Source: Acidobacteriaceae bacterium KBS 83
Lineage (GTDB): Bacteria; Acidobacteriota; Terriglobia; Terriglobales; Acidobacteriaceae
Reading direction: 5' to 3'
DNA length: 64,000 nt
NCBI GenBank assembly: GCA_000381585.1
Contig: KB906736.1
Location: 282,789 to 346,788, forward strand
Under the pieces are notes generated by a model, which was not told the origin of the DNA, searched no databases, and saw only the letters and a program-made list of their open reading frames with translations. This document shows positions 36,100 through 45,955 of the stretch, one piece after another (position 1 is the first letter of the stretch; every line of letters begins with the position of its first letter). Position numbers and translations under genes: made by a program.

Positions 36100-36279
36100 T
36101 TAGACCCAGGCGGCTGCCGGCTTCAGTACGGGATAGAGGTCAGCCAGATCGCGCAGGAACTGACGCACTCGTGTGCGCAAGGTGCGCATAGCCCACACGA
36201 AGAGCAGGCGACGGCCCCAGCGGCGCCGCATGAGCCAGCGCGTGACATACAACATGACGGTGCTCCTGATGTTTCCCAT
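36100..36279 (-). CDS. Small basic protein, 59 residues, unknown
   Basis: The product starts MGNIRSTVMLYVTRW and is highly basic (RRRWGRRLLF, RTLRTRVRQFLRD), with one moderately hydrophobic stretch that could lie on a membrane surface. A GAGGAGG sequence six bases before the ATG is one of the best ribosome-binding sites in the window, which is the main argument for a real gene. It ends one base from the convergent DUF779 stop. No family recognised. Confidence 0.55.
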   Translation of the reverse strand: MGNIRSTVMLYVTRWLMRRRWGRRLLFVWAMRTLRTRVRQFLRDLADLYPVLKPAAAWV

Positions 36280-36437
36280 GGAAGCCTCCTCGGTAGTGAG
36301 ATGCGGCGAATGAAAGACTGAACACCTGGCGGGCCGAACGTATGCAGGCATTGTATTCCGCCGGAGCGGATCTGACAGGCTGGGTCAAGTGGCGAAGCCG
36401 GAAGCGCTTGCGATACTCTGACGAGTTGGATCTACGC

Positions 36438-37247
36438 ATGCCATTTGTCCGCCGGTTCACCTTCGCCCTCCTCTTCGTTACAGCAATTGCCTCCGCCCAA
36501 CAGGCACCTCCTTCGCCGACGGCACCGCCAGAGGCGCCAAGTGTGCCACCCGCGGCGCAGGATCTGCCCGATTCTCCGGGTGCGCAGACGGCGCCTCCAG
36601 TGGAGCCGACTGGACCCATGGCGGTGCTGGACACCAGCATGGGGCGCATCACCTGCCGGCTCTTCGACAAGCAGGCTCCGCAGACGGTGGCGAACTTCAT
36701 CGGACTGGCCGAGGGCACCAAGGACTGGACCGATCCTGCGACGCACGAAAAGGAACACGGGAAGCCACTCTACGACGGCACGACCTTCCACCGCGTGATT
36801 CCCGGCTTTATGGCGCAGGGTGGAGATCCGATGGGCAACGGCACGGGTGATCCCGGATACCTCATTCAAGATGAGATCGATCCATCATTGATGTTCGATG
36901 TACCGGGACGGCTGGCGATGGCGAACTCCGGGCCGAATACGGATGGATCGCAGTTCTTCGTCACGGAGGAGATTCAGCCGTCGCTGAACGGGCATTACAC
37001 GGTCTTCGGGCAGTGCGATCCTTCGTCGGTGCTGGTGGTAAAGACGATCACGCGGGTGGAGCGCGACGGGCGAGACAAGCCGATCACTCCTGTGGTGCTG
37101 AAGAAGGTCACGATTGTGCCGGTAGGCCAGCAGTTGCCACCGCCTCCGGCTGCTGCCGCATCTACGCCGCCGCCAACTGCTGCTCCGGCCACAAGTGCGG
37201 CGCCGGCGCCGCCGACAACACCGATCCTGACGCCCCGGCCCAACTGA
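36438..37247 (+). CDS. Exported peptidyl-prolyl cis-trans isomerase (cyclophilin)
   Basis: 269-residue cyclophilin that accelerates proline isomerisation in periplasmic proteins. Signal peptide RFTFALLFVTAIASAQQ, a proline-rich linker (about 22-58), then the cyclophilin core with FHRVIPGFMAQGGDPMGNGTG, RLAMANSGPNTDGSQFFV and GHYTVFGQC; the core Arg, Phe, Gln and the QFF segment are intact. A Pro/Ala-rich tail of about 45 residues follows. The core start TSMGRITCRLFDKQAPQTVANF is closely similar to the next gene. The ATG is chosen for the signal peptide. Confidence 0.92.
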   Translation: MPFVRRFTFALLFVTAIASAQQAPPSPTAPPEAPSVPPAAQDLPDSPGAQTAPPVEPTGPMAVLDTSMGRITCRLFDKQAPQTVANFIGLAEGTKDWTDPATHEKEHGKPLYDGTTFHRVIPGFMAQGGDPMGNGTGDPGYLIQDEIDPSLMFDVPGRLAMANSGPNTDGSQFFVTEEIQPSLNGHYTVFGQCDPSSVLVVKTITRVERDGRDKPITPVVLKKVTIVPVGQQLPPPPAAAASTPPPTAAPATSAAPAPPTTPILTPRPN

Positions 37248-37317
37248 TTTTTGAAATTATCTTCGCGGCCGGCGCTATCGCCGGGCTGCCCTGCCAACAT
37301 TCACAAAGGAGGATTTC

Positions 37318-37848
37318 ATGTCCCGTACTCCAGGCACCTATGCCACATTCAAGACGAGCGAGGGCACCATCGTGGCCCGGCTGTTTGAGAAGGAAGCACC
37401 GAAGACAGTAGCGAATTTCATCGAACTGGCCGAGGGCAAGCGGGAGTGGACGCACCCAACGACGCGCGCGAAGTCGAGCAACAAGCTGTACGACGGAACG
37501 GTCTTTCATCGGGTGATTCCCGATTTCATGATCCAGGGCGGCGACCCGGCGGGCACTGGCATGGGCGGTCCGGGTTACAAATTCGAAGATGAAACCAAGG
37601 GCTCACCGCATAAGTTCGATAAGCCGGGCAAGCTGGCAATGGCTAACGCCGGCCCGAATACGAACGGCTCACAGTTCTTCATCACGACGGTGGCGACGGA
37701 ATGGCTGACCGGCAAGCACACGATCTTTGGTGAAGTGGTGGAGGGCCAGGATGTGGCGGAGAAGATCACACGCTTGCCGCGCGGCGCGCAGGACAAGCCG
37801 AAGACGGACGTGAAGCTCGAAAGTGTGACGATCGAGCGGGTTGCGTAG
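37318..37848 (+). CDS. Cytoplasmic peptidyl-prolyl cis-trans isomerase (cyclophilin)
   Basis: 176-residue cyclophilin without signal peptide, paralogous to the exported one 70 bases upstream. Motifs FHRVIPDFMIQGGDPAGTGMGG, KLAMANAGPNTNGSQFFIT and GKHTIFGEVVEGQDV are complete. It retains the KREWTHPTT-type insertion also present in the paralogue, so the pair arose by local duplication with gain or loss of export. AAAGGAGG eight to ten bases before the ATG is a strong ribosome-binding site. A hairpin terminator follows at 37867-37894. Confidence 0.95.
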   Translation: MSRTPGTYATFKTSEGTIVARLFEKEAPKTVANFIELAEGKREWTHPTTRAKSSNKLYDGTVFHRVIPDFMIQGGDPAGTGMGGPGYKFEDETKGSPHKFDKPGKLAMANAGPNTNGSQFFITTVATEWLTGKHTIFGEVVEGQDVAEKITRLPRGAQDKPKTDVKLESVTIERVA

Positions 37849-37866
37849 GACGAATTCAGCGATGAT

Positions 37867-37894
37867 AAAGGGCGAGACCTTGGCCTCGCCCTTT
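37867..37894 (+). terminator. Intrinsic terminator after the cyclophilin pair
   Basis: Perfect 10-bp inverted repeat AAAGGGCGAG/CTCGCCCTTT with an eight-base loop, beginning 18 bases after the stop, with the T-run inside the 3' arm and ATGC following. Confidence 0.8.
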
Positions 37895-37955
37895 ATGCTT
37901 TGCACACGTAGGATCATTGGCGCGCAAGCCGGTGTCTAAGCCGTTGGAACGTTGA

Positions 37956-38255
37956 ATGGTTTTCGCGAAGCGTCTCCGCGAGGGAGTTCGTCAGGGCCAG
38001 ATCACGTGCAGCGTGCGGATCTGGATGCGGCCGCATGTCATCGTGGGCAATCGCTATCACATGGATGAAGGCGAGATCGAGGTCGATTCCATTACGCCGA
38101 TAGGCTTACCGGACATCACCCCGGAGCTGGCGCGCGAGTCAGGCTTTCTGGGCGTAGTCGATCTGCTGAAGATTGCGAAGCATGGCAAGGGTGACAGGGT
38201 CTATTTGATCCGCTTTCACTACATTCCTGCGCGGAAGAGAAAAGCGAGGCCGTAG
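37956..38255 (+). CDS. ASCH/PUA-like domain protein, 99 residues
   Basis: Small protein with an ASCH-like (PUA-related) beta-barrel pattern: an N-terminal LREGVRQGQITCSVRIW, then VGNRYHMDEGEIEVDSITPI and a final DRVYLIRFHYI strand. ASCH domains bind RNA or act in nucleotide-modification contexts; this member's role is unknown. Free-standing between two terminators. Its stop codon lies in the loop of the hairpin at 38242-38263. Confidence 0.7.
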   Translation: MVFAKRLREGVRQGQITCSVRIWMRPHVIVGNRYHMDEGEIEVDSITPIGLPDITPELARESGFLGVVDLLKIAKHGKGDRVYLIRFHYIPARKRKARP

Positions 38256-38263
38256 CCTCGCTT
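38242..38263. terminator. Hairpin between ASCH gene and mdh (convergent)
   Basis: Perfect 9-bp repeat AAGCGAGGC-CGTA-GCCTCGCTT. It overlaps the end of the ASCH gene and may end transcription from both directions; it lacks a long T-run on either side, so efficiency is uncertain. Confidence 0.55.
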
Positions 38264-38313
38264 CCCGGTAGCAAACTTTAGCTTATTCGCATCGCTCAGA
38301 ATGACAAGAACAA

Positions 38314-39240
38314 TCAGACGCCAATGACGGCGCAGAGTTCCTTGACGGATTCTGCGCTCTTCTTGAGGGCCTTGTCCTCTTCGGGGGTGAGTTTGATCTC
38401 GATGATCTGCTCTAGGCCACGTTCGCCGAGTTTGCATGGCACACCGATGTAGTAGCCGGTGATGCCGTACTCGCCCTGGAGATAGGCAGCGCAGGGCAGG
38501 ATCTTCTTCTTGTCTTTGAGGATGGCTTCGACCATCTCGACTGCGGCGGCCGATGGGGCGTAGAAGGCGGACCCGGTCTTGAGGTGCTTGACGATCTCGG
38601 CGCCGCCATCGCGGGTGCGCTGGACGATGCGATCGATCGTGGCCTGATCCATCAGCTCGGAGATGGGGATGCCGGCGACGCTGGAGTAACGCGGCAGGGG
38701 GACCATTGTGTCGCCGTGGCCGCCGAGTACAAAGGCGGTTACGTTCTCGACGGAGACCTTCAGCTCCTCGGCGATAAAGGTGCGGTAGCGCGCCGAGTCG
38801 AGCACGCCGGCCATGCCGATGACTCGCTCGCGATTGAACTTGGACTGCTTGAACGCCGCTTGCGCCATGGCGTCGAGCGGATTCGAGACGATGATGAGGA
38901 TTGAGTTCGGCGCGACGGCGGTGATCTTGTTCACTACATCCGACATGATCTTGTAATTCGTCTGCAGCAGGTCGTCGCGGCTCATGCCGGGCTTACGCGG
39001 GATACCGGCAGTGATGACGACGATGTCCGAGTGCGCGGCGTCTGCATAGTCGTTCGCGCCGATGACGTGCACGTCACGCTTCTCAATGGGCATGGCCTCT
39101 AGCAGGTCGAGAGCCTTGCCCTGGGGAATGCCCTCCGCTACGTCGATCAGAACGACGTCCGCCAATTCCTTGGCGGCAATCCAGTGCGCGGCGGTCGCGC
39201 CGACGTTCCCTGCTCCAACGATGGTTACTTTCTTGCGCAT
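38314..39240 (-). CDS. mdh: Malate dehydrogenase (lactate/malate dehydrogenase type)
   Basis: TCA-cycle enzyme interconverting malate and oxaloacetate with NAD. 308 residues of the LDH-like MDH class. NAD-binding GAGNVGA (9-15), substrate-specificity Arg in [14 protein letters not shown] (Arg rather than the LDH Gln), catalytic His in [12 protein letters not shown] and its Asp partner in [11 protein letters not shown]. It is followed upstream on the same strand by icd with 34 bases between, so an mdh/icd unit is likely, transcribed icd first. Confidence 0.96.
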   Translation of the reverse strand: MRKKVTIVGAGNVGATAAHWIAAKELADVVLIDVAEGIPQGKALDLLEAMPIEKRDVHVIGANDYADAAHSDIVVITAGIPRKPGMSRDDLLQTNYKIMSDVVNKITAVAPNSILIIVSNPLDAMAQAAFKQSKFNRERVIGMAGVLDSARYRTFIAEELKVSVENVTAFVLGGHGDTMVPLPRYSSVAGIPISELMDQATIDRIVQRTRDGGAEIVKHLKTGSAFYAPSAAAVEMVEAILKDKKKILPCAAYLQGEYGITGYYIGVPCKLGERGLEQIIEIKLTPEEDKALKKSAESVKELCAVIGV

Positions 39241-39274
39241 GTCTCTCCTGTCTTCTTCGCCGAGTGCGGCAAAT

Positions 39275-40672
39275 TTACTTCATGTTTTCGATCATTCGCG
39301 AGGCGAACTCGCTCGTCTTCACTTTGGTGGCACCCTGCATCTGGCGCTCGAAGTCGTAGGTGACAAACTTCTGCTGGATGGTCTTCTCCATGGACGATTC
39401 GACGAGCTTCGCGGCCTCACTCCAGCCGAGAAATTCGAGCATCATGACGCCGGAGAGGATCACCGAGCCGGGGTTGATGACGTCCTTGTCTGCGTATTTG
39501 GGCGCGGTACCGTGAGTTGCTTCGAAGACCGCGTAGCCGTCGCCGACGTTGGCGCCGGGCGCTATGCCTAGGCCGCCTACCTGGGCCGCCGCCGCATCTG
39601 AGATGTAATCGCCATTGAGGTTCGGTGTGGCGAGGACGCTATAGTCTTCGGGGCGAATGATGATCTGCTGGAAGATGGAGTCGGCGATGCGATCGTTGAT
39701 CATCACCTTCTGCTTCCACTTGCCAGCGCCATGAGACTTGCCAATCTTGTCGAGGACAGACCGGATCTCGGCATAGAGCTCCTGCCGGAAGGCATCGGAG
39801 CCGAACTCCAGGCCGGGCTCGATGAGTGCCGCGTTCTGTTCAACGGTGAGGCCGGGGTTCGCTTCAAGGTTGCCGAGGATCCAGCTTTCGCGTTCGGTAA
39901 CGGCCTGATCGCGGAACTCGTCCACTGCCACTTCGTAGCCCCACTCGCGGAAGGCGCCCTCGGTGAACTTCTGGATATTGCCCTTGTGCACGAGCGTGAC
40001 GGATTTGAGCCCATTCTCGATTGCGTACCGGATCGCGGCGCGCACCAGGCGCTTGGTGCCGGTGATGGAGATGGGCTTGATCCCGATGCCAGAGTCGACG
40101 CGGACAGCCTTCTTTCGGCCGCGCATGTCGTTAAGGAAGTCGATGAGCTTTAGCGCCTCGGGCGTGCCTTCGCGGAATTCGATGCCGGCGTAGACGTCTT
40201 CGGTGTTCTCGCGGAAGATGACGACGTCGAGCTTTTCCGGGTGCTTCACCGGGCTGGGCACGCCGCTGTAGTACTTCACGGGGCGGATGCAGGAGTAGAG
40301 ATCGAGCACCTGGCGCAACGTAACGTTGAGCGAGCGGATGCCGCCGCCGACAGGCGTGGTGAGTGGGCCCTTGATGGAGACACGGAGGTCGCGCGCGGCG
40401 TTTATGGAATCATCAGGCAGCCAGTTCTGAAACTGCCGGAAGGCCTTCTCGCCGGCAAAGATTTCGAACCATGCTATGGAGCGCTTGCCGCCGTAGGCCT
40501 TCTGAACGGCGGCGTCGAAGACGCGCTGCGACGCGCGCCAGATATCGCGACCGGTGCCGTCGCCTTCGATGTAAGGGATAATCGGGTGATCCGGCACCTG
40601 ATATTTGCCGTTGACATACTGGATCGCCTCGCCGCCCTGGGGCAGGGCCACGCCGTTGTAACTTTTTTGCAT
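39275..40672 (-). CDS. icd: Isocitrate dehydrogenase, NADP type
   Basis: TCA-cycle enzyme converting isocitrate to 2-oxoglutarate and CO2. 465 residues. Key segments: [16 protein letters not shown], the phosphorylatable-loop region [46 protein letters not shown] and [19 protein letters not shown] with [13 protein letters not shown] for the nucleotide side. I start at [10 protein letters not shown], the usual beginning. The in-frame extension upstream has no family support. Same strand as mdh and probably co-transcribed. Confidence 0.95.
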   Translation of the reverse strand: MQKSYNGVALPQGGEAIQYVNGKYQVPDHPIIPYIEGDGTGRDIWRASQRVFDAAVQKAYGGKRSIAWFEIFAGEKAFRQFQNWLPDDSINAARDLRVSIKGPLTTPVGGGIRSLNVTLRQVLDLYSCIRPVKYYSGVPSPVKHPEKLDVVIFRENTEDVYAGIEFREGTPEALKLIDFLNDMRGRKKAVRVDSGIGIKPISITGTKRLVRAAIRYAIENGLKSVTLVHKGNIQKFTEGAFREWGYEVAVDEFRDQAVTERESWILGNLEANPGLTVEQNAALIEPGLEFGSDAFRQELYAEIRSVLDKIGKSHGAGKWKQKVMINDRIADSIFQQIIIRPEDYSVLATPNLNGDYISDAAAAQVGGLGIAPGANVGDGYAVFEATHGTAPKYADKDVINPGSVILSGVMMLEFLGWSEAAKLVESSMEKTIQQKFVTYDFERQMQGATKVKTSEFASRMIENMK

Positions 40673-40762
40673 GAGAACCGGGTGCTCCGTGGAGTGGAAT
40701 GCGTGTTGATACCTACAACCGTCCACGCTAACACCCTGACCGGCAAGCCGCAACGCGTGGAC

Positions 40763-41512
40763 CTATAGCTTCTCTGCAACGATCAGAATCAGCCGTCCTG
40801 CCACACCTCGTGATCGAAGGCGGAAGCCCGCATTGCATAACGCCTCAATAACCCAGTCCGCAGGCAAACGTAGCTTGCGATAGCTGCTTTTTTCCATGCT
40901 CCAACCTTGCGGCGTGCGCAGTTGCACGATGTCATTGACAACAACATGATCCTCGCTTTCGTACTCCAGAAAGCAAGTCATAATCTTTTCGTTATTGCTT
41001 CTCACCGGGAGAAAGCGATCCAAGCCGGTGAGGGCAACACTCAGATCGCGATAGGTGATCGCAAAGATGGCTCGTGGCGCAAGCTTGCGCAGCACCGCGG
41101 CGAAGAGCCGCCGAACGCTATCTCGCGAATCAAGGTGCGTTAGCGTATCACCCATACAGACGGCCACTGTCGCCTCGCTGGCTGTTTCCACTTCATCGAG
41201 CGAGGCAAGGTCTGTTTCGACCGTTTCTATCGGATAATTCCCGCGATGCGTTCTTAATTCGTCGAGGAGCTCCGCGTTCATATCGATTGCGATCACGGGC
41301 GAAAAATCGAGCTGAGCCAGGGCGATCGATTGGAACCCGGGACCGCTTCCCAGATCGAGCGCGAGGCCTCGTGGTTCGCCTGATTCTGGCCTTCCGACAA
41401 TTCTCTCGAGGAGCGCCTTTTGCTCCGCCACCTTTTCCTCGAAGCTCGCGCCCATCATCCACGTGTAGTGTTTCGCGAGGAGGTTGCGATAGTGGTCTTG
41501 AACGGAACCCAT
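40763..41512 (-). CDS. Class I SAM-dependent methyltransferase
   Basis: 249-residue methyltransferase with SAM-binding motif I ALDLGSGPGFQS (51-62), the acidic strand end VIAIDMNAELLDEL and motif VAVCMGDTLTHLDS. The substrate is unknown; the C-terminal part with GWSMEKSSYRKLRLPADW suggests a small-molecule type. The ATG at MGSVQDHYRN is chosen because the frame further upstream overlaps the divergent Gfo/Idh gene. A 90-base gap separates it from icd. Confidence 0.85.
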   Translation of the reverse strand: MGSVQDHYRNLLAKHYTWMMGASFEEKVAEQKALLERIVGRPESGEPRGLALDLGSGPGFQSIALAQLDFSPVIAIDMNAELLDELRTHRGNYPIETVETDLASLDEVETASEATVAVCMGDTLTHLDSRDSVRRLFAAVLRKLAPRAIFAITYRDLSVALTGLDRFLPVRSNNEKIMTCFLEYESEDHVVVNDIVQLRTPQGWSMEKSSYRKLRLPADWVIEALCNAGFRLRSRGVAGRLILIVAEKL

Positions 41513-41600
41513 CGGAAGAAATTGTACGGCTGCGGGCGGGGTGTGAACGTTCCCGGCGGTATGATCGGAGCGTTGCGAATCGCCCAGGAGAATTCTCTTC

Positions 41601-42734
41601 ATGCCCCGGTACTCTCGCCTGCTTTCCGTGCTTTGTGTCTTCGCCCTCGCGCAGACTGTCGCCTTTGCCGCTCCCGAATCGGGCCGTGTACGCGTCGCCA
41701 TCGTGGGACTTGTGCATGGCCACGTCTCGGGATTTCTGGACCAGCTGCCGTCGCACACGGAGGTGCAACTGGTCGGCGTATCGGAGCCGGATGCCGCACT
41801 GCGGCAGAAGTACTCCGAGAAATATCATCTGGACCCGAAGATCTTCTTCCCCACCGAAGACGCGATGATTGAGGCGACACATCCGCAGGCGGTACTGGTG
41901 TACACGTCCATCGCGGGACACCGTCGTGCGATTGAGGATGCGGCGCGACATCACATCGCCGTGATGGTGGAGAAGCCGTTGGCAACGACTCTGGCCGACG
42001 CAATCGCGATCCGCAGAATATCGCGCGAAGACCATGTACCGGTGCTGGTGAACTACGAGACGACATGGTATGCGTCGAACAAGGCCGCGCATGATGAACT
42101 GGCGGCGGGCAAGCTGGGACCGCTGCGCAAGCTGGTGGCGCACGATGGCCACAAAGGGCCGGCGGAGATCGGCGTACAGCCGGAGTTCCTGAAGTGGCTG
42201 ACCGATCCGGAGCAGAATGGCGCGGGAGCGCTGTTCGACTTTGGCTGCTATGGCGTGGACCTGGCGACGTGGCTGATGCACGGCGAGACTCCGCTGACTG
42301 TGACGGCAGTGACCCAGCAGTTGAAGCCCGAGAAGTATCCGCATGTGGATGATGAAGGGACGATCATTCTGACCTATCCGCACGCGCAGGCGATCATCCA
42401 GGGATCGTGGAACTGGCCTTTCGACCGCAAGGATATGGAGGTCTATGGCGCTACTGGATCGCTCATGACGATCAAGAAGGACAAGGTACGGGAGCGCACG
42501 CAGGGCGAACCTGAGGCGACGGAGCGCGAGGCCACGCCGCTGGCGCCACCGGAGGATGATTCCCTGCACTACCTGGTTGCAGTGCTTCAAGGCAAGCTGA
42601 AACCGCAGGGCGACCTGACGGCGCTCGACACCAACGTGACGGTGGTGCAGATTCTGGATGCAGCACGGACCTCTGCGAAGACCGGGCGAACGGTGAAGCT
42701 GACACCGCTGCCGAAGCAGGAGCCAGCTTTGTAG
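41601..42734 (+). CDS. Exported Gfo/Idh/MocA family oxidoreductase
   Basis: 377-residue NAD(P)-dependent sugar-type oxidoreductase with a signal peptide (RLLSVLCVFALAQTVAFA). A Rossmann strand VRVAIVGLVHGHVSGFL (with HGH in place of the usual GxG spacing) is followed by the EKPLATTL motif near residue 119 and a C-terminal beta-sheet domain with GALFDFGCYGVDLATWL. Exported members of this family are common in Acidobacteria and Planctomycetes and are thought to act on sugars; the substrate is unknown here. The next gene downstream is a giant permease. Confidence 0.88.
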   Translation: MPRYSRLLSVLCVFALAQTVAFAAPESGRVRVAIVGLVHGHVSGFLDQLPSHTEVQLVGVSEPDAALRQKYSEKYHLDPKIFFPTEDAMIEATHPQAVLVYTSIAGHRRAIEDAARHHIAVMVEKPLATTLADAIAIRRISREDHVPVLVNYETTWYASNKAAHDELAAGKLGPLRKLVAHDGHKGPAEIGVQPEFLKWLTDPEQNGAGALFDFGCYGVDLATWLMHGETPLTVTAVTQQLKPEKYPHVDDEGTIILTYPHAQAIIQGSWNWPFDRKDMEVYGATGSLMTIKKDKVRERTQGEPEATEREATPLAPPEDDSLHYLVAVLQGKLKPQGDLTALDTNVTVVQILDAARTSAKTGRTVKLTPLPKQEPAL

Positions 42735-42789
42735 TTTTTCCGGGAACCTCCGGTTTGTTTTGCGCGTAATCCTGCCGCAGAGGCCCTCG

Positions 42790-45345
42790 ATGGAAACTTT
42801 GCGGCAGGACATTGCCTATGCGCTCAGGCAGATGCGCCAGTCCCCTGTCTTTACGCTGACGGCGATGCTGACTCTGGCGCTAGGTATCGGGGCCACAACT
42901 GCCATTTTCTCGCTCATTCACACGGTGATGCTGAAGTCGCTGCCGGTGGTGGACCCGGCCAGTCTTTACCGCATTGGGACGGGAGATGATTGCTGCGTGG
43001 AAGGCAGCCCGCAGGAAAACTGGGGGATGTTTTCCTATTCCTTCTATCTACGGATGAAGCAGAATACGCCGGAGTTCGCGGAACTGGCGGCGTTCCAGGC
43101 CGGTGGCTCGCAGATCAGCGCGCGCCAGGGCGAAAATGACCGCATTGCGAAGCCGATTCGCGGCGAATACATTACGGGCAACTACTTCTCTACTTTCGGA
43201 ATTAATCCATTCCTGGGGCGGACGATCGTTCCGTCGGACGACCAGCCGACCGCGACGCCGGTGGCGATGCTCAGTTACCGCGCGTGGCAGCAGCAGTACG
43301 CATCCGATCCGAAGATCGTGGGCTCGACCATGATCCTTGATGGACATGCGTTCTCGATTGTGGGCATCACGCCGCCGGGGTTCTTCGGCGAGACGCTGCG
43401 CAGCGATCCGCCGGAGGTGTGGATTCCGCTGCAGCAGGAACCGATGTTCCGCGGGAAGAACTCTCTTTTGCACACCTTCCCTGCCTGGCTGCGCGTGATT
43501 GGCCGGCTGAAGCCGGGGGCGACGCCGGATGCGATTCCGTCACGGCTCACGAGCCTGCTGCGGGTCTGGCTGATGGATGAGAGCGGCATGCCGGCAGAGT
43601 GGATGACGGGGATCAAGGCTCAACTGCCGAAGCAGAACATTAAAGTCATTCCGGGCGGGACGGGTGTCGGCGTGATGAAGGAAGAGTACGCAGACAGCCT
43701 ACATATTTTGCTGGCTGTCTGTCTGCTGGTGCTGCTAATTGCCTGCGCGAATATTGCCAACCTGCTACTGGCTCGGGGAGCAGCCCGGAGGACACAGACC
43801 GCCGTCCGGCTGGCACTAGGGGCGAACCGAAAGCGACTGATCCGGCAATCCTTGACGGAGAGCGTTGTGCTCTCTGTGCTCGGCGGGGTTGCGGGCCTCG
43901 TCGTGGCCTATGCGGGTGTGAAGGCTGTTGTGGCGCTTGCCTTCCACGGAGCGAAATACGTTCCGATCGATGCGGCGCCGTCGCTCCCCGTCCTGGCGTT
44001 TGCGTTCGTCCTGTCGCTGATCACGGGCGTGCTCTTTGGGACTGCGCCGGCGTGGCTTGCCTCGCATGCCGAGCCGGCTGAGGCGCTGCGCGGTGCAAAC
44101 CGCACCACGCGCGATCGGTCGTCGATCTCGCAGAAGATCCTCGTCATCGTGCAGGCGACACTATCTGTGGTCCTGCTCGCCGGGGCAGGCCTGCTGACAC
44201 ACAGCCTGCAGAAGCTGCAGCATCAGGACTTCGGTTACCAGATCGACCATAGGGTTACGATCAGCCTGACGGGTCCCTTTTATTCCTACTCGCAGCCGAA
44301 GCTCGATGCGATGTACCGCACGCTGCAGGACAGGCTCTCGCATATTCCCGGAGTCGAGCGGGCGGCATTGGCGCAATACACGCCGCTGCAGGACAACTGG
44401 GGCGAGATCGTGATCCGGCAGGGACACGGCATGCCCAATATGAACGAACAGGTCGGCTCTTCCTGGGACCACGTAAATCCGGGGTATCTGGAGGCGCTTG
44501 GCGAGCAAATCGTTCGTGGCCGCAGCATTACCGAGCAGGACACGGCCACAACGCAGAACGTCGTTGTGGTGAACGAAGCTTTTGTGAAGAGATTTTTCAA
44601 GCCGGGTGAGGAGCCACTGGGCTCGCACTTCGGCCTCGATCTGCCAAAGTACGACAACACATTCGAGATCGTGGGCATCGTGCGCAACGCGAAATATAAC
44701 GACGTTGCGAATACAGAGCCGCCTCGGCCGTTGTTCTTTGCGCCGCTCGCTCAGCGGGTGCGCTATGACGCTGGACTGATGCAGACCATCGAAGACAGCA
44801 CGCACTTCATCGAAGGCGCGGTCCTCCAGATACACGGCAGCATGGAGGGATTGGAATCCGAGGTGCGGCATGTTCTCAGCGATGTCGATCCGAACCTGAC
44901 GCTGCTGTCGATCCAAAGCATGCAGGACCAGGTGGATGCGAATTTCGACCAGCGGCGCGCGGTTGCCCGCATGACGGGACTCTTCGGCATCCTGGCGCTG
45001 CTGCTTGCAGGAGTAGGCCTCTATGGCGTGACGGCCTATACGGTGGAGCGGCGTACGAGCGAGATCGGTGTGCGGATGGCGCTGGGTGCCAATCGGATGA
45101 ATGTGATTCGCCTGGTACTACGCGGTGCCTTTCTGCAAATCCTGATCGGGCTGCTGATTGGCATTCCCATTTCCATTGCTTCTTCGAAGCTGATTTCCGC
45201 GCAGCTCTATCAGGTGAAGGGTTGGGACCCTTTGGTGCTTGGCGGAGCGATTCTCGCGCTTAGCATCTGCGCATTTTTCGCGAGCATCATCCCGGCACAG
45301 CGGGCGGCATCGATCAATCCGGTGAAAGCGCTGCGTACCGAGTAG
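42790..45345 (+). CDS. Giant MacB/FtsX-type permease (ADOP family)
   Basis: 851 residues with the duplicated periplasmic/FtsX architecture: helix [20 protein letters not shown], first periplasmic domain to about 270, FtsX block LLAVCLLVLLIACANIANLLLA, second helix LSVVLLAGAGLL, second domain and C-terminal block ending IIPAQRAASINPVKALRTE. It lacks the N-terminal helical extension of the 10846-13539 protein. I start at METLRQDIAY, preceded by GAGG. No partner ATPase is nearby. A CCVEGS segment near residue 67 is unusual for the family. Confidence 0.9.
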   Translation: METLRQDIAYALRQMRQSPVFTLTAMLTLALGIGATTAIFSLIHTVMLKSLPVVDPASLYRIGTGDDCCVEGSPQENWGMFSYSFYLRMKQNTPEFAELAAFQAGGSQISARQGENDRIAKPIRGEYITGNYFSTFGINPFLGRTIVPSDDQPTATPVAMLSYRAWQQQYASDPKIVGSTMILDGHAFSIVGITPPGFFGETLRSDPPEVWIPLQQEPMFRGKNSLLHTFPAWLRVIGRLKPGATPDAIPSRLTSLLRVWLMDESGMPAEWMTGIKAQLPKQNIKVIPGGTGVGVMKEEYADSLHILLAVCLLVLLIACANIANLLLARGAARRTQTAVRLALGANRKRLIRQSLTESVVLSVLGGVAGLVVAYAGVKAVVALAFHGAKYVPIDAAPSLPVLAFAFVLSLITGVLFGTAPAWLASHAEPAEALRGANRTTRDRSSISQKILVIVQATLSVVLLAGAGLLTHSLQKLQHQDFGYQIDHRVTISLTGPFYSYSQPKLDAMYRTLQDRLSHIPGVERAALAQYTPLQDNWGEIVIRQGHGMPNMNEQVGSSWDHVNPGYLEALGEQIVRGRSITEQDTATTQNVVVVNEAFVKRFFKPGEEPLGSHFGLDLPKYDNTFEIVGIVRNAKYNDVANTEPPRPLFFAPLAQRVRYDAGLMQTIEDSTHFIEGAVLQIHGSMEGLESEVRHVLSDVDPNLTLLSIQSMQDQVDANFDQRRAVARMTGLFGILALLLAGVGLYGVTAYTVERRTSEIGVRMALGANRMNVIRLVLRGAFLQILIGLLIGIPISIASSKLISAQLYQVKGWDPLVLGGAILALSICAFFASIIPAQRAASINPVKALRTE

Positions 45346-45391
45346 ATCGGAATTCTTAATTGCGTTCAGGCACAATTGCATCGGTGCACTC

Positions 45392-45883
45392 ATGACGCGA
45401 GGATTTTGTCTGGAGATTATTTTTGCGATATTTGCAAGGTCGATGATGGCACAAAGCATCCCAAGCGAACTTTGGGGGACTTGGGCCGTTCGTCGTGACC
45501 TTCCTGCTCGGACGATCTCCTGCTGGAACGAAGCCCAAGCAAGGGCAATCTTTGGTACAAAGATCGTTTATCGCGATGATTCTTTCCGGTGGAAGGACCG
45601 CATTACAAAGCATCCCACCGTTGATGTCTCGGTCATTACCGCGAATCAATTTCAAGAGGACAATTCGGGACACGGTTCAAACAGTTCTCAGGTTAATTTC
45701 GACCAGTTGGGCATCAAGACACCGCCGGTCAGGCAGATAACCATCGATCATCCAGGCGTGCGCTCGGACCTGCCGGAAGAGCCAGACGAGATTCCCGGGG
45801 ACGTCGTTCTTCTCAAGGACCGCGACACGATCATTTTTTCCGTGTGCAACGTCTATTTCGAGGCCAAACGAGTCGGCCCCTAA
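45392..45883 (+). CDS. Secreted protein of unknown function, 163 residues
   Basis: N-terminal signal-like helix (FCLEIIFAIFARSMMAQS) followed by SELWGTWAVRRDLPARTISCW, which looks like the first strand of a lipocalin/THAP-like small beta-barrel. Two cysteines (SCW and FSVCNVYFE) could form a disulfide outside the cytoplasm. The end VVLLKDRDTIIFSVCNVYFEAKR is strand-rich. Function unknown. Lower GC and more A/T-ending codons than the neighbours are apparent by eye. It lies between the giant permease and the SCO gene. Confidence 0.65.
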   Translation: MTRGFCLEIIFAIFARSMMAQSIPSELWGTWAVRRDLPARTISCWNEAQARAIFGTKIVYRDDSFRWKDRITKHPTVDVSVITANQFQEDNSGHGSNSSQVNFDQLGIKTPPVRQITIDHPGVRSDLPEEPDEIPGDVVLLKDRDTIIFSVCNVYFEAKRVGP

Positions 45884-45955
45884 CGGCATTGCAAAGGAAG
45901 GTCAAGCACCGTTTGCCTCCGGAAACCGGCGTAATCTAATTGCAGAGGTTCTGCG

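Noticed and set aside
41193-42812. 539-codon minus-strand frame
   Set aside because: Antisense to the Gfo/Idh/MocA gene and out of frame with the methyltransferase; Arg/His/Leu-rich shadow.
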